Shown here: piece after piece, positions 51,657-61,345 of the stretch | Numbering within the stretch: position 1 is the stretch's first letter | How the letters are laid out: each line of letters begins with the position of its first letter | Assembly: GCF_000347775.1 (NCBI RefSeq) | Contig: NZ_APAT01000015.1 | Location: 124,001 to 188,000, forward strand | DNA: 64,000 nt | Reading direction: 5' to 3' | Origin: Marinobacter santoriniensis NKSG1 | GTDB taxonomy: Bacteria > Pseudomonadota > Gammaproteobacteria > Pseudomonadales > Oleiphilaceae | Notes under the pieces: generated by a model | Told to the model about the DNA's origin: nothing | The model's input: only the letters and a program-made list of their open reading frames with translations | The model's database searches: none | Made by a program: the position numbers and the translations under genes

Positions 51657-51863
51657 AATCGTCTCCTGATGACATCGGTCGGTTGGCGAGCTGCGCTCGG
51701 CGTTAGTCAGCGCGTATGATAAGGAAATCCGGGGCCGAATGCATCGTGATTATCGCAACACACCCCGCGCTAGAGGCATAAACATATAGATTGTCATTAC
51801 TTCAGGCTATGAGGGATTTAATGTTAGCCTGCCTCCTACATTGTTTAACAGCACGGGTACTGC
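51657..51863. promoter_or_regulatory. thrH-cysH divergent promoter region
   Basis: The part at about 51770-51850 is AT-rich compared with the genes and includes TTGTCA near 51796. CysB control of cysH is expected from the nearby cysB, but I cannot define a CysB site by eye. Confidence 0.4.
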
Positions 51864-52586
51864 ATGAACGACATCGAGACGCTACGCCAGGAACTTGAGG
51901 GTGCCAGTCCGCGGGCGATCCTGAAAGCCGCCCTGCAACACCACGATAATATCGTGATCTCGTTCAGCGGCGCCGAAGACGTCGTTCTGATCGAAATGGC
52001 GCACAAACTGACCGATAACCTCAAGGTGTTTACCCTGGATACCGGACGACTCCATCCGGAAACCTATGAGTTCGTCGACAGGGTCCGGGATCATTACGGT
52101 ATCGACATCGAGATCCTGTTCCCCGATGCCCAGGAAGTGCAGTCGCTCGTGAGCTCCAAGGGTCTGTTCAGCTTCTACAAGGACGGTCACTCCGAATGTT
52201 GCGGCATCCGGAAGGTCAACCCGTTGAAGAAGAAGCTGGCAACCGTGGATGCGTGGATCACCGGCCAGCGGAAGGACCAGAGCCCCGGTACCCGGAACGA
52301 TGTGCCGGTGGTTCAGGAAGACACCACGTTTTCCGGTGACGGCAAGACCCTGATCAAGTTCAATCCGCTGGCGAACTGGACATCAAAAGAAGTCTGGGAT
52401 TACATCCGGATGTCCGAGGCCCCCTACAACAAGCTGCACGAACAGGGTTACGTCAGTATTGGCTGCCAGCCCTGCACTCGCCCGGTTCTCCCGGGACAGC
52501 ACGAGCGGGAAGGCCGCTGGTGGTGGGAAGAGGCCACTCATAAGGAATGTGGCCTGCATGCGGGAAACCTGATCGCCCGGGGCTGA
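51864..52586 (+). CDS. cysH: Adenylylsulfate (APS) reductase, assimilatory
   Basis: It reduces activated sulfate to sulfite with thioredoxin. The 240-residue protein has P-loop-like [14 protein letters not shown] and substrate arginines in [13 protein letters not shown]. Four cluster cysteines are present: C112 and C113 in [11 protein letters not shown]201 and C204 in GCQPCTRPV. The catalytic Cys is C229 in KECGLH. The cluster pairs mark the APS-using, 4Fe-4S type, not the E. coli PAPS type. It is convergent with cysB, whose product likely activates it. Confidence 0.94.
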   Translation: MNDIETLRQELEGASPRAILKAALQHHDNIVISFSGAEDVVLIEMAHKLTDNLKVFTLDTGRLHPETYEFVDRVRDHYGIDIEILFPDAQEVQSLVSSKGLFSFYKDGHSECCGIRKVNPLKKKLATVDAWITGQRKDQSPGTRNDVPVVQEDTTFSGDGKTLIKFNPLANWTSKEVWDYIRMSEAPYNKLHEQGYVSIGCQPCTRPVLPGQHEREGRWWWEEATHKECGLHAGNLIARG

Positions 52587-52612
52587 GCGCCCCGGACCCT
52601 CGCCCACCCGCT

Positions 52613-53781
<1,169 letters not shown>

Positions 53782-56523
53782 ATGCTGCTGACCACGAAGT
53801 TTCTCAGGCCCACCTCCGATCCCCGGGCAGTCACTCGCGATCGACTGCGGGACAGGCTTGACCGGGACGGGCCGAAACGCCTGAACCTGGTGATTGCGCC
53901 GGCCGGCTTCGGCAAGACCACACTTGTCAGTCAGTGGTGCGCCAGTACCGGAGCGCCTACCGCCTGGCTGTCGCTGGACGAGCACGACGATGAACCCAGG
54001 CGATTCTGGCAATACGTGGTCGGTGCCCTGGAATATGCCGGGCTGCCCGGCATGTCAGAATGCCACCGGATCCTGTCGCAACAGGGCGGCGAAGATCTTA
54101 CAGCCCTGATCACGGCGGTTATCAACGAACTCTCCCGCGATGAGGGAGAGTGGACCCTCGTGCTCGACGATTACCACTTTATCCAGGATCCGGCCATTCA
54201 CCGCCTGCTGGGCTGGTTTGTGGACTATCTGCCGCCCGGAAAGATGCTGGTCATTGCTTCCCGCTCAGAACCGCCCTTACCGCTGTCGCGCTGGCGGGTA
54301 CGTCGATGGGTCGAAGACATTCATCCAGGCTTGCTGGCCTTTTCCGATGACGAATGCCTGCAGTTCTTCCGAAACACCATGGGTCTCGACATCAGCGAGG
54401 AACACGCCAGGACCATCTGCCGAAAAACCGAGGGCTGGGTGGCGGCCATGCAACTGTCTGCCCTGTCCAGCGGCCAGGCCACCGGTCGCAGCGCCGTGCC
54501 GCGCACCATCGGTAAGCTCGATATCAACGAACGCCAGATCAGCGATTATGTGCTGGCCGAGGTACTGGATCAGCAACCGGAAAGTCTGGCCAGCTTCCTC
54601 CTGGACACCGCCTGCTGCCCGCGCCTCAGCGCATCCCTTTGCGACAGTATCCGTGATCGGGAAGACAGTCAGGACATGCTGGAGGAGTTGCTTCGGCAGA
54701 ACCTGTTCCTGATCCCGCTGGATGCGCGGAATGAATGGTTTCGCTACCACGATCTGTTCCGGGATGCACTGGTGCAGCGCATGCAGTTGAACGATCCGGA
54801 ACGTGCGGAACGGCTTTGGCGACAAACCATGGAATGGCTTCTGACCCACGGCCATGTCCAGGAAGCCATCGCCCAGATCGTCCGTCACGGCGACTGGCCC
54901 TGGCTCGCAAGGGTGCTCGCGGAGCATGGCAACAACCTGATTCACGGCGGCTTTCACCTTCCGGTCCTGGAATGGCTGGAGGCGTTGCCCGCCCATCTCG
55001 TCGACGACAGCCCGCAGCTGCAGATGCTTCGGATCTGGGGGCTGTTTTTTGCCAATCGGGTCGACAGCCTTGAGCCACTGTTGACCTCGCTGGAAGATCT
55101 GCTGGACCGCCGCGTGGCAGACTCCCATCCCGATGCCGAGGGTGCCCTGGGGCTGAACAGCGAGATCTCCCTGATCCGCTCCTATCTGGCCCGGACCCGC
55201 AGCGATGACAAGAGCGCCAGTGACCTGACGCGGAAGGTGCTGGAAGACATCGACCACACCCGGATCCCGCTCAAATCCGTGACCTATTACGGGCTCGGTC
55301 TGGATTATTACGGCCGGGGTGAGCTGCCGGAGGCCGCCGAAGCGCTCCGTTCGGCCGTTCACTACGGGCAGGTCGAGCGCAAACCCAGCACCGTGCTGTC
55401 CAGTGGCGGCCTGCTCGCCTGGATCCAGTACAACCGGGGTGACATCGATACCGCGTTGAGGACGTGCACCGAGGTTCGCAACTGGGTGGACCAGCATTAC
55501 GCGGACCCCACCCAGCCCCGGCTCATTTCCTGCTGGCAGAACAGCGCCCTCACGGAAATCTACCGGGAACGCAATGAGACCGCGATGGCTCACAGCCACC
55601 TTGCACCACTCCTGGAGCATGTGAATCAGGGCACCGAACCAGGACAGCATGTCATTATCCAGCACGTCCGGGGTCATCTGGCGTTTAGCGAGGGACGCTT
55701 CGAGGAGGCCATCGAAGCCCTGGAAGATGCCCACCACACCGGACGGCAGCGCCGGGACCACATCCTGTTCGAGCCGCCGGTCAGTGCTGCCCTCCTGGCA
55801 CGGTGCTTCCTTGCATCCGGAGCCATCGATCGCGCGGCGGCCAGCCTGGAAAACATTCAGGTAGAGGCCATCACCAACCCGCTCCATAAAGAGCAGTACT
55901 ACATCGGTAAAGCCCGGGTCCTGAATGCCCAGGGCCACCCCAGGCAGGCACTGGAATGCCTGATGCCGTTGCGTAACAACGTCGAGCGGGACGCACATCA
56001 TCTTCATCTGGTGGAGGTGCTGCTCATCTCGGCAGAATCCCTGGAGCTGATGGATCGCCGGAATGACTCACGCACCCTTCTCGAACTGGCGGTGGAGAAG
56101 GCCTCGGAGGCCGGACTGATCCGACTGTTCGCTGAAGAAAGCCCGCTGCTTCGAGAAAGGCTGATGGACCTGCCCATGTTACGGACGCCGGGCAGCTGGA
56201 ACCGGACCGTGCTTCACATGCTCCGGGAGCAGGAAGCTACGGCCACCGACAAGCAGCCGCTGGAGCAACCAGACAGCTCCAGCCCCGTGCAGGAGGCGCC
56301 CACAACGCCGGTCTGCAGCCTTCAGGAGCCCCTTAGCCAAAGGGAACTGGAAGTACTTGCGCTGATCAACGAGGGCTTTGCCAACAAGGACATCGCTCGC
56401 AAGATGGAAGTGGCACCGGCAACGGTAAAGGCGCATATCCGCAATCTCTACGGGAAGCTGGCGGTCGGGCGTCGGACAGAGGCTCTGGCACGGGCCCGAG
56501 AGCTGGGCCTGCTCAATAACTGA
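53782..56523 (+). CDS. Large MalT-like LuxR-family ATP-dependent regulator
   Basis: This transcription activator of the STAND/MalT type has 913 residues. The NTPase front has Walker A APAGFGKTT at residues 39-47, then LVLDDYHFIQDP. The middle is a long TPR-like helical sensor. A C-terminal LuxR winged helix reads LSQRELEVLALINEGFANKD and ATVKAHIRNLYGKL. The ATG at 53782 is preferred; a TTG at 53719 would add 21 residues of no clear value. The inducer is unknown. No maltose genes are near, so malT is not assigned. It is divergent from cysB. Confidence 0.87.
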   Translation: MLLTTKFLRPTSDPRAVTRDRLRDRLDRDGPKRLNLVIAPAGFGKTTLVSQWCASTGAPTAWLSLDEHDDEPRRFWQYVVGALEYAGLPGMSECHRILSQQGGEDLTALITAVINELSRDEGEWTLVLDDYHFIQDPAIHRLLGWFVDYLPPGKMLVIASRSEPPLPLSRWRVRRWVEDIHPGLLAFSDDECLQFFRNTMGLDISEEHARTICRKTEGWVAAMQLSALSSGQATGRSAVPRTIGKLDINERQISDYVLAEVLDQQPESLASFLLDTACCPRLSASLCDSIRDREDSQDMLEELLRQNLFLIPLDARNEWFRYHDLFRDALVQRMQLNDPERAERLWRQTMEWLLTHGHVQEAIAQIVRHGDWPWLARVLAEHGNNLIHGGFHLPVLEWLEALPAHLVDDSPQLQMLRIWGLFFANRVDSLEPLLTSLEDLLDRRVADSHPDAEGALGLNSEISLIRSYLARTRSDDKSASDLTRKVLEDIDHTRIPLKSVTYYGLGLDYYGRGELPEAAEALRSAVHYGQVERKPSTVLSSGGLLAWIQYNRGDIDTALRTCTEVRNWVDQHYADPTQPRLISCWQNSALTEIYRERNETAMAHSHLAPLLEHVNQGTEPGQHVIIQHVRGHLAFSEGRFEEAIEALEDAHHTGRQRRDHILFEPPVSAALLARCFLASGAIDRAAASLENIQVEAITNPLHKEQYYIGKARVLNAQGHPRQALECLMPLRNNVERDAHHLHLVEVLLISAESLELMDRRNDSRTLLELAVEKASEAGLIRLFAEESPLLRERLMDLPMLRTPGSWNRTVLHMLREQEATATDKQPLEQPDSSSPVQEAPTTPVCSLQEPLSQRELEVLALINEGFANKDIARKMEVAPATVKAHIRNLYGKLAVGRRTEALARARELGLLNN

Positions 56524-56544
56524 AAGGATCGCAGAAGCCTTTTT

Positions 56545-56560
56545 TGTGATGGGCGTCACA
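56545..56560. promoter_or_regulatory. CRP/Vfr-type binding site
   Basis: TGTGA-TGGGCG-TCACA is a perfect match to the 5-6-5 CRP consensus. It lies 22 bases after the MalT-like stop. The only downstream transcript on the plus strand would be the non-coding stretch to 56769. Confidence 0.6.
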
Positions 56561-56740
56561 TTTTGCAGGAAGTTTTAAGCCCCACTACGCCCTTTGGACG
56601 ATCCATCTACGCCCTCTACTCCCCTATTATTCTCCCAACGGTGAGGGAATCCCTCACCCCGGATTCTGAAACTTCAGGCCTTCAGATTCTCTTGTTCCGC
56701 GTTGTTTCGACGCCCGGGTTCGATTTGGACCCCTTTGATA
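56561..56740 (+). ncRNA. Candidate small RNA region with upstream control signals
   Basis: No credible gene is seen between the MalT-like stop and dinG. CTACGCCCT occurs twice, 22 bases apart (56585-56593 and 56607-56615). TATTAT at 56625-56630 could be a -10 box. A tight hairpin (GGTGAGGG-AAT-CCCTCACC, 56640-56658) follows, and a strong terminator lies at 56741-56769. An RNA of about 130 bases starting near 56637 is predicted; expression is unproven. Confidence 0.35.
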
Positions 56741-56769
56741 AGAGCCAACCAACGGTTGGCTCTTTTTTT
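56741..56769 (+). terminator. Rho-independent terminator, 217 bases after the MalT-like gene
   Basis: A perfect 10-pair stem (AGAGCCAACC against GGTTGGCTCT) with loop AAC is followed by seven T. It may end the MalT-like transcript or a separate small RNA. Confidence 0.92.
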
Positions 56770-56797
56770 ATGGTCGGATAAAGGCGTTCCAACCGGA

Positions 56798-58987
56798 TTA
56801 TCGTTCGATGATGCGGCGAAACGGCGGAAGGGCATCAAGCAGCAACTGGCCGTAACGCCGTGCCACGATGCGGCGATCAAGAATGGTCACCCGCCCGGTG
56901 TCCTGCTCCGTACGCAGCAACCGACCGACCGCCTGAACCAGCTTGATGGACGCGTCCGGCACGGTGATCTCCATGAACGGATTGCCACCGCGCTGGGTCA
57001 CCCATTCGGCCAGGCTGGCCTCGATCGGATCGTCCGGCACGGAGAATGGCAACCGGGTGATCACCACGTGATGCAGGTATTTTCCGGGCAGATCGATCCC
57101 CTCGGCGAAGCTTGCGACTCCGAACAGGACGCTGGGGCGCCCCTCGTCGACCCGGCTACAGTGCTGCTTTAGGACTTCGCCCTTGGCCATATCGTCCTGC
57201 GTGAGAATGAGGTCCGGATAGTCCGGTGCCAGTGCGTCTCGTACCTGCTGCATCTGACGACGGGAGGTGAACAACACCAGTGTCGCTTTCTCCCCCGCCC
57301 AGAGTTCCGGCAGCTTCCGGACCAGGGCGTCACCGAAGCCATCATCGGTCGGCAGAACCGGGATGGCGGGCACTTCAACCGTTGCCATTTCCCCATATCG
57401 GAAGGAGCTTGGAACCACGAGGAACCGACTGGCCTCCGGCAGACCGGCCCGCGATTTGAGCCGGTCAAACCGACCGAGCGCGGTCAGCGTGGCGCTGGTC
57501 AGTACGGCTCCGTAGGCCCGTGACCAAAGGCGCGCGTAAAGCAGATTGTCGGCGAGCACCGGCGAACTGTAGAGCGTAATGTCCTCGGCATGATCCCAAC
57601 GCTGCCGGACCGACCACCGTGCGGGGGGCGGACTTTTCGGATTGGCAACGGCACTCTCCTCAGCCTCGCTTTCCGGCTTGTCCGATGGCCTGTTACCAAC
57701 CTGATCGCACCAGGCGGCCCAGAGCCTCAGCTGCTCCTCAGAGCGGCCGTGGAAGCCACCGATTACGGGATACCAGGCTTCCGCCGTATCCCGGTCAACC
57801 TCATGCTCCTTGCGCTCATCAAAGGCGCCCTGGAGTTCGTCTGCCAACGAACCAAGCTGCCGGACCAGGCCCGCGGTTGCCACCCGGGCCTCTGCCGCCA
57901 ATTCGGCAAGCTGTTCGGGGAGTTCGCCCTCGGGATAGCGCCACTGGGCGGTCCTGCGCTCTTCATTGAACTCCCAGCCGGTATTCTGTTCCGCGTGCTC
58001 GTAGACCCGGGCCAGCGCCTGGTCCACATCTCGTGCCGCCGTACTGATCTTGTCGAGGGTCTTGGTCGCCTGGGTGCCCGGGCTCAGGAACGGCTGCATC
58101 TTCACCAGTGCCTGGGAAAGCTGTTTCAGCCATTGCCGGGTCGAGTTCAGCGGTACCGACGCTGCAAAATGGTTCAGTGCCTTGTCCGGCAGGTGATGGG
58201 CTTCGTCGAAAATGAACAGTGCGTTTTCTGGCTCAGGCAGGATAGCACCGCCCCCCAGTGCCAGATCCGCCAGAACGAGATCGTGGTTGGCCACAACCAC
58301 GTCCGCATCGTCCAGGTCCTTACGGGCATCGAAAAAAGCGCAGCTGTCGAAATAGCTGCAATGGCGATTGGTACACTGACGGTGATCGGTGGTGACCTGG
58401 CGCCATACCTCGTCGGGAATCTGTTCCGGCCAATGATCCCGGTCGCCGTCCCATTCGCGGGAGCCATAACTGGCCAGCATGTTCTCGAAAAATGTCCGGG
58501 AGCCAGGCTCGTCACCATCGGCATTATCGAGCAGGAACAATGGCATGGTATCACTGTCACCGTTACCTTCGTCGTGCAGCCGGGCCTCCAGACGGGACAT
58601 GCAGAGATAGCGCCCTCGCCCCTTTGCCAGCGTCCAGGAAAAATCCAGGTTGCTGTGTTTTTTCAGATCCGGCAGGTCCTTGAGAACAATCTGATCCTGA
58701 AGGGCAACGGTCGCGGTGGAGATCACCAGCGTTTTCCCCAACGCTTGCGCCACCGGAATCGCGGCAATCAGGTACGCCAGCGTTTTACCGGTACCGGTCC
58801 CCGCTTCCACAACACAGGTTGCCGGCGGTGACGTCCTCTGACCGTCGTTGTCCGTGATCTCGCCCATGTACCGCGCAATTTCCGCGATCATCAGCCGCTG
58901 ACCGTAGCGGGCCTTGATGCCCTTGCCGGCGAGAACGTCCCGATAGCCTTGCTGGATTTCCTGCTTGATTGGGTCTGTGAGCGCCAT
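56798..58987 (-). CDS. dinG: ATP-dependent DNA helicase DinG
   Basis: This XPD-like 5'-3' helicase has 729 residues from the ATG at 58987. Walker A is VEAGTGTGKT near 60-69. Iron-sulfur cysteines are C129, C205, C210 and C216 (CTNRHCSYFDSC). The DEAH box is IFDEAHHL near 260, and the last helicase motif is LVQAVGRLLRTEQDTG. It resolves R-loops and unusual DNA structures. The start overlaps the gspB-like stop by one base (TGATG). It ends 28 bases before the terminator hairpin of the opposite strand. Confidence 0.94.
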   Translation of the reverse strand: MALTDPIKQEIQQGYRDVLAGKGIKARYGQRLMIAEIARYMGEITDNDGQRTSPPATCVVEAGTGTGKTLAYLIAAIPVAQALGKTLVISTATVALQDQIVLKDLPDLKKHSNLDFSWTLAKGRGRYLCMSRLEARLHDEGNGDSDTMPLFLLDNADGDEPGSRTFFENMLASYGSREWDGDRDHWPEQIPDEVWRQVTTDHRQCTNRHCSYFDSCAFFDARKDLDDADVVVANHDLVLADLALGGGAILPEPENALFIFDEAHHLPDKALNHFAASVPLNSTRQWLKQLSQALVKMQPFLSPGTQATKTLDKISTAARDVDQALARVYEHAEQNTGWEFNEERRTAQWRYPEGELPEQLAELAAEARVATAGLVRQLGSLADELQGAFDERKEHEVDRDTAEAWYPVIGGFHGRSEEQLRLWAAWCDQVGNRPSDKPESEAEESAVANPKSPPPARWSVRQRWDHAEDITLYSSPVLADNLLYARLWSRAYGAVLTSATLTALGRFDRLKSRAGLPEASRFLVVPSSFRYGEMATVEVPAIPVLPTDDGFGDALVRKLPELWAGEKATLVLFTSRRQMQQVRDALAPDYPDLILTQDDMAKGEVLKQHCSRVDEGRPSVLFGVASFAEGIDLPGKYLHHVVITRLPFSVPDDPIEASLAEWVTQRGGNPFMEITVPDASIKLVQAVGRLLRTEQDTGRVTILDRRIVARRYGQLLLDALPPFRRIIER

Positions 58988-59679
58988 CAGCGGGGGCTCA
59001 CCCAATCTCGCAGGACGCCGACCCGGAACGGCTGCCCCTGTTTGCGCAGCACCACGCCGTCCTCGGTAATCCGATCCACCGTGATTCCGTCGAAGCTGTC
59101 GCCGGGTTTGAGGTACTGCCCATTGATCATCACTCGACGAGCCTGGGGGTCAGATGCATAAATGTGGCTGTTAAACGTCAAATCGGGAACACTCTTCTGA
59201 AACGAAAGGGGGAGTTCGATAAGGTGGGGTACCCTGTCGGAATTCGGGCTCTCTGACAAGGCCTCCTGGGTCTTTTCACGGCTGACCGATGGCACGATGA
59301 TCGTGGGTTTTTCAGCTTCTGTCACGGTCGTTGGCTCGGATTCAACGGGCTCGGCCGTCACCGGAGCCGGCGGATCGACCTTTTCCTCTACCACAGCAGC
59401 ACTCGGTGAGGGAGCGTCGACACTTTCCCGCGGCGCCGAATGGGTAACGGACGCCTGCGGCGGCTGCGCATCCGCGGGCGTTGATACCTCCCGAGGCCAG
59501 AAAACCACCGCCAGAACGCCTGCATTCACCAGAAGGGCCAGGGCAATCCAGACCCCGGCAGCAATGCCCTTCTTTCGTCCGGACCGATGAATCAGCTGAA
59601 CCTGATGCCCCAGATCCGGCACTTTGCCCTGTCGACGTTCGGTCTCGGATTTCCGCAGTGCATCGAGAATGTAGGACAT
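58987..59679 (-). CDS. GspB-like general secretion pathway protein
   Basis: This inner-membrane protein has 230 residues. It opens MSYILDALRKSETERRQGKV, the GspB-family signature. A span at about residues 39-60 and a Pro/Glu-rich periplasmic linker follow. The C-terminal GspB domain contains FNSHIYASDPQARRVMINGQ and ends with LRDWVSPR. With GspA it helps insert the type II secretin into peptidoglycan. It follows the GspA/ExeA-like gene by 3 bases and overlaps dinG by one base. Confidence 0.9.
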   Translation of the reverse strand: MSYILDALRKSETERRQGKVPDLGHQVQLIHRSGRKKGIAAGVWIALALLVNAGVLAVVFWPREVSTPADAQPPQASVTHSAPRESVDAPSPSAAVVEEKVDPPAPVTAEPVESEPTTVTEAEKPTIIVPSVSREKTQEALSESPNSDRVPHLIELPLSFQKSVPDLTFNSHIYASDPQARRVMINGQYLKPGDSFDGITVDRITEDGVVLRKQGQPFRVGVLRDWVSPR

Positions 59680-59682
59680 GCG

Positions 59683-61335
59683 TTACCCCCTGGCCCCGGA
59701 TTTCCGGGCCATCAATCTGGGCACCGAGGCATTCAGGTCATTGTTCATCTGAATCACCGTCATTCCTCCGGCGATTCCGTCTACGGCGAGCCCTTTGACC
59801 CCCTGGTACCAGCGCACCTGCTCTTCCGGGGCCAACCGCTTGATGCGTGCGCTCTCCTGGTCCGACCCGGCGAACCGGTCGGCGAGCTCCATCATCCGGG
59901 CACCAATCCAAAGTTCCTCACCAGCGCCCGTCCCATAAAAGCCATCGTCCGTCATGTAATCGGGCAGACGCCACAGCACCTGGTAATTCCCGAACCAGTA
60001 GGGTTCCAGACTGGAAAAGGACACCTCTTCCATACGCCCTCCCGGCCATGTCAACCGGGCCTGGTTGCCCTCAAGGCCACTGATAACCACATAGCCACTC
60101 TGGCCCCCGTCCCCTCTCAACGAGAGGATGGCCGGACGATCGAGAAATTCAAGGCTGCGTCGGGTTCCCTGACGGTCCAGGCACGCCAGGCCGACCTCCC
60201 GGGCAAAATCACACCCCTTGGTTTCATCCGTCGGGGCATATTCCCGACCCCAGACATTCAGCAGGGCGGCAAACGCGGCCTCAGATGTCAGGCTCTGGCT
60301 AGACATATCAAAGGTTGCAGGTGAAGGCGCCACCGGGTCGGGCTCACGATTAACGGTACCGGCCACCTCGGAAGGCTCCTCGGCCCTGTCTTGGACCATG
60401 CCGGGTACTTCCGGCGGGTTGTATACCAACCAGGCAGTGCCAACGACCGCCACCAGAATCGACGCCGCAAGCAACAGATAACGCGACATGGGCACGGAGG
60501 ATGTCGGTTGCCCAGCGGAGCCAATACCACCCTTCACTTCCCGCGCCGCCTGGCGGATATGGGCCTTTCGGATTTCGTGTTCGCCTTCGGCATAGGCGCC
60601 GAGCAGGGCCCGATCACTGATGAGGTTGATCAACCGGGGAATGCCATGACTGTCCCTGTACAAACGTCCGATCGCCCCGGGCGTAAAAATATCGCCCCGA
60701 AGACCGGCAACACCGAGACGATAGCGCAGGTAAGCCGGCAGCTCCTCCTTGCCGATCGCATCGAGATGATACCGGGCCGTTACCCGCTGATTCAGTTGCC
60801 TCAGCTCCGGCAGAGCGAGGACCTGTTGCAGTTCCGGCTGGCCCAGCAAAACAATCTGCAGGAGCTTTTTCTCGGCGGTCTCAAGGTTGGTCAGCAACCG
60901 CAACTGCTCGAGAACCTCGGCGGACAGGTTCTGGGCTTCGTCGATCATCAGAACCTTGTGTCGGCCAGCAGCGTGGGCTGTCAGGAGGTCCTGGTTGATC
61001 AGATCCACCAACTGCTTGATGCTTGCACCGGGATCGTGGGAAATCTCCAGCTCATCGCAGATCGCCGAAAGCAGTTCCCGCACTGACAAACGGGGATTCA
61101 GGATCAGTGCGATATCCACGTTGTCCGGCGCATTCTCGATAAAACAACGGCTGACCGTGGTCTTGCCCGTGCCCACCTCTCCGGTGATCACGATAAAGCC
61201 GCCACCGCCCTGGCCCTTGACTCCATACATGAGATGAGCGAGCGCTTCCTTGTGACGGTCGCTCAGATAAAGATATCGAGGGTCTGGTGCGATTGAGAAC
61301 GGGGGTTCCCGGAAACCGAAAAAATCGTAATACAT
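59683..61335 (-). CDS. GspA/ExeA-like secretion ATPase with peptidoglycan-binding domain
   Basis: This membrane ATPase has 550 residues from the ATG at 61335; a TTG one codon earlier is ignored. Its front MYYDFFGFREPPFSIAPDPR is typical. Walker A is GEVGTGKTT at 52-60 and Walker B is VLMIDEAQNLSAE. A span lies near residues 285-305. The periplasmic half holds a peptidase-C39-like segment and a peptidoglycan-binding end (WYQGVKGLAVDGIAGGMTVI). It pairs with the GspB-like protein. The rest of the type II cluster is not in the window. Confidence 0.9.
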   Translation of the reverse strand: MYYDFFGFREPPFSIAPDPRYLYLSDRHKEALAHLMYGVKGQGGGGFIVITGEVGTGKTTVSRCFIENAPDNVDIALILNPRLSVRELLSAICDELEISHDPGASIKQLVDLINQDLLTAHAAGRHKVLMIDEAQNLSAEVLEQLRLLTNLETAEKKLLQIVLLGQPELQQVLALPELRQLNQRVTARYHLDAIGKEELPAYLRYRLGVAGLRGDIFTPGAIGRLYRDSHGIPRLINLISDRALLGAYAEGEHEIRKAHIRQAAREVKGGIGSAGQPTSSVPMSRYLLLAASILVAVVGTAWLVYNPPEVPGMVQDRAEEPSEVAGTVNREPDPVAPSPATFDMSSQSLTSEAAFAALLNVWGREYAPTDETKGCDFAREVGLACLDRQGTRRSLEFLDRPAILSLRGDGGQSGYVVISGLEGNQARLTWPGGRMEEVSFSSLEPYWFGNYQVLWRLPDYMTDDGFYGTGAGEELWIGARMMELADRFAGSDQESARIKRLAPEEQVRWYQGVKGLAVDGIAGGMTVIQMNNDLNASVPRLMARKSGARG

Positions 61336-61345
61336 CAACCTTCTC

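Noticed and set aside
54277..56007. Minus-strand reading frame of 576 codons opposite the MalT-like gene
   Set aside because: It lies wholly opposite a gene with clear Walker A and LuxR motifs. Its composition is the usual mirror of GC-rich codons and it shows no domain.
53782..56523. Naming the large LuxR protein malT
   Set aside because: Architecture fits, but no maltose genes or MalT boxes are nearby and this family has many different inducers.
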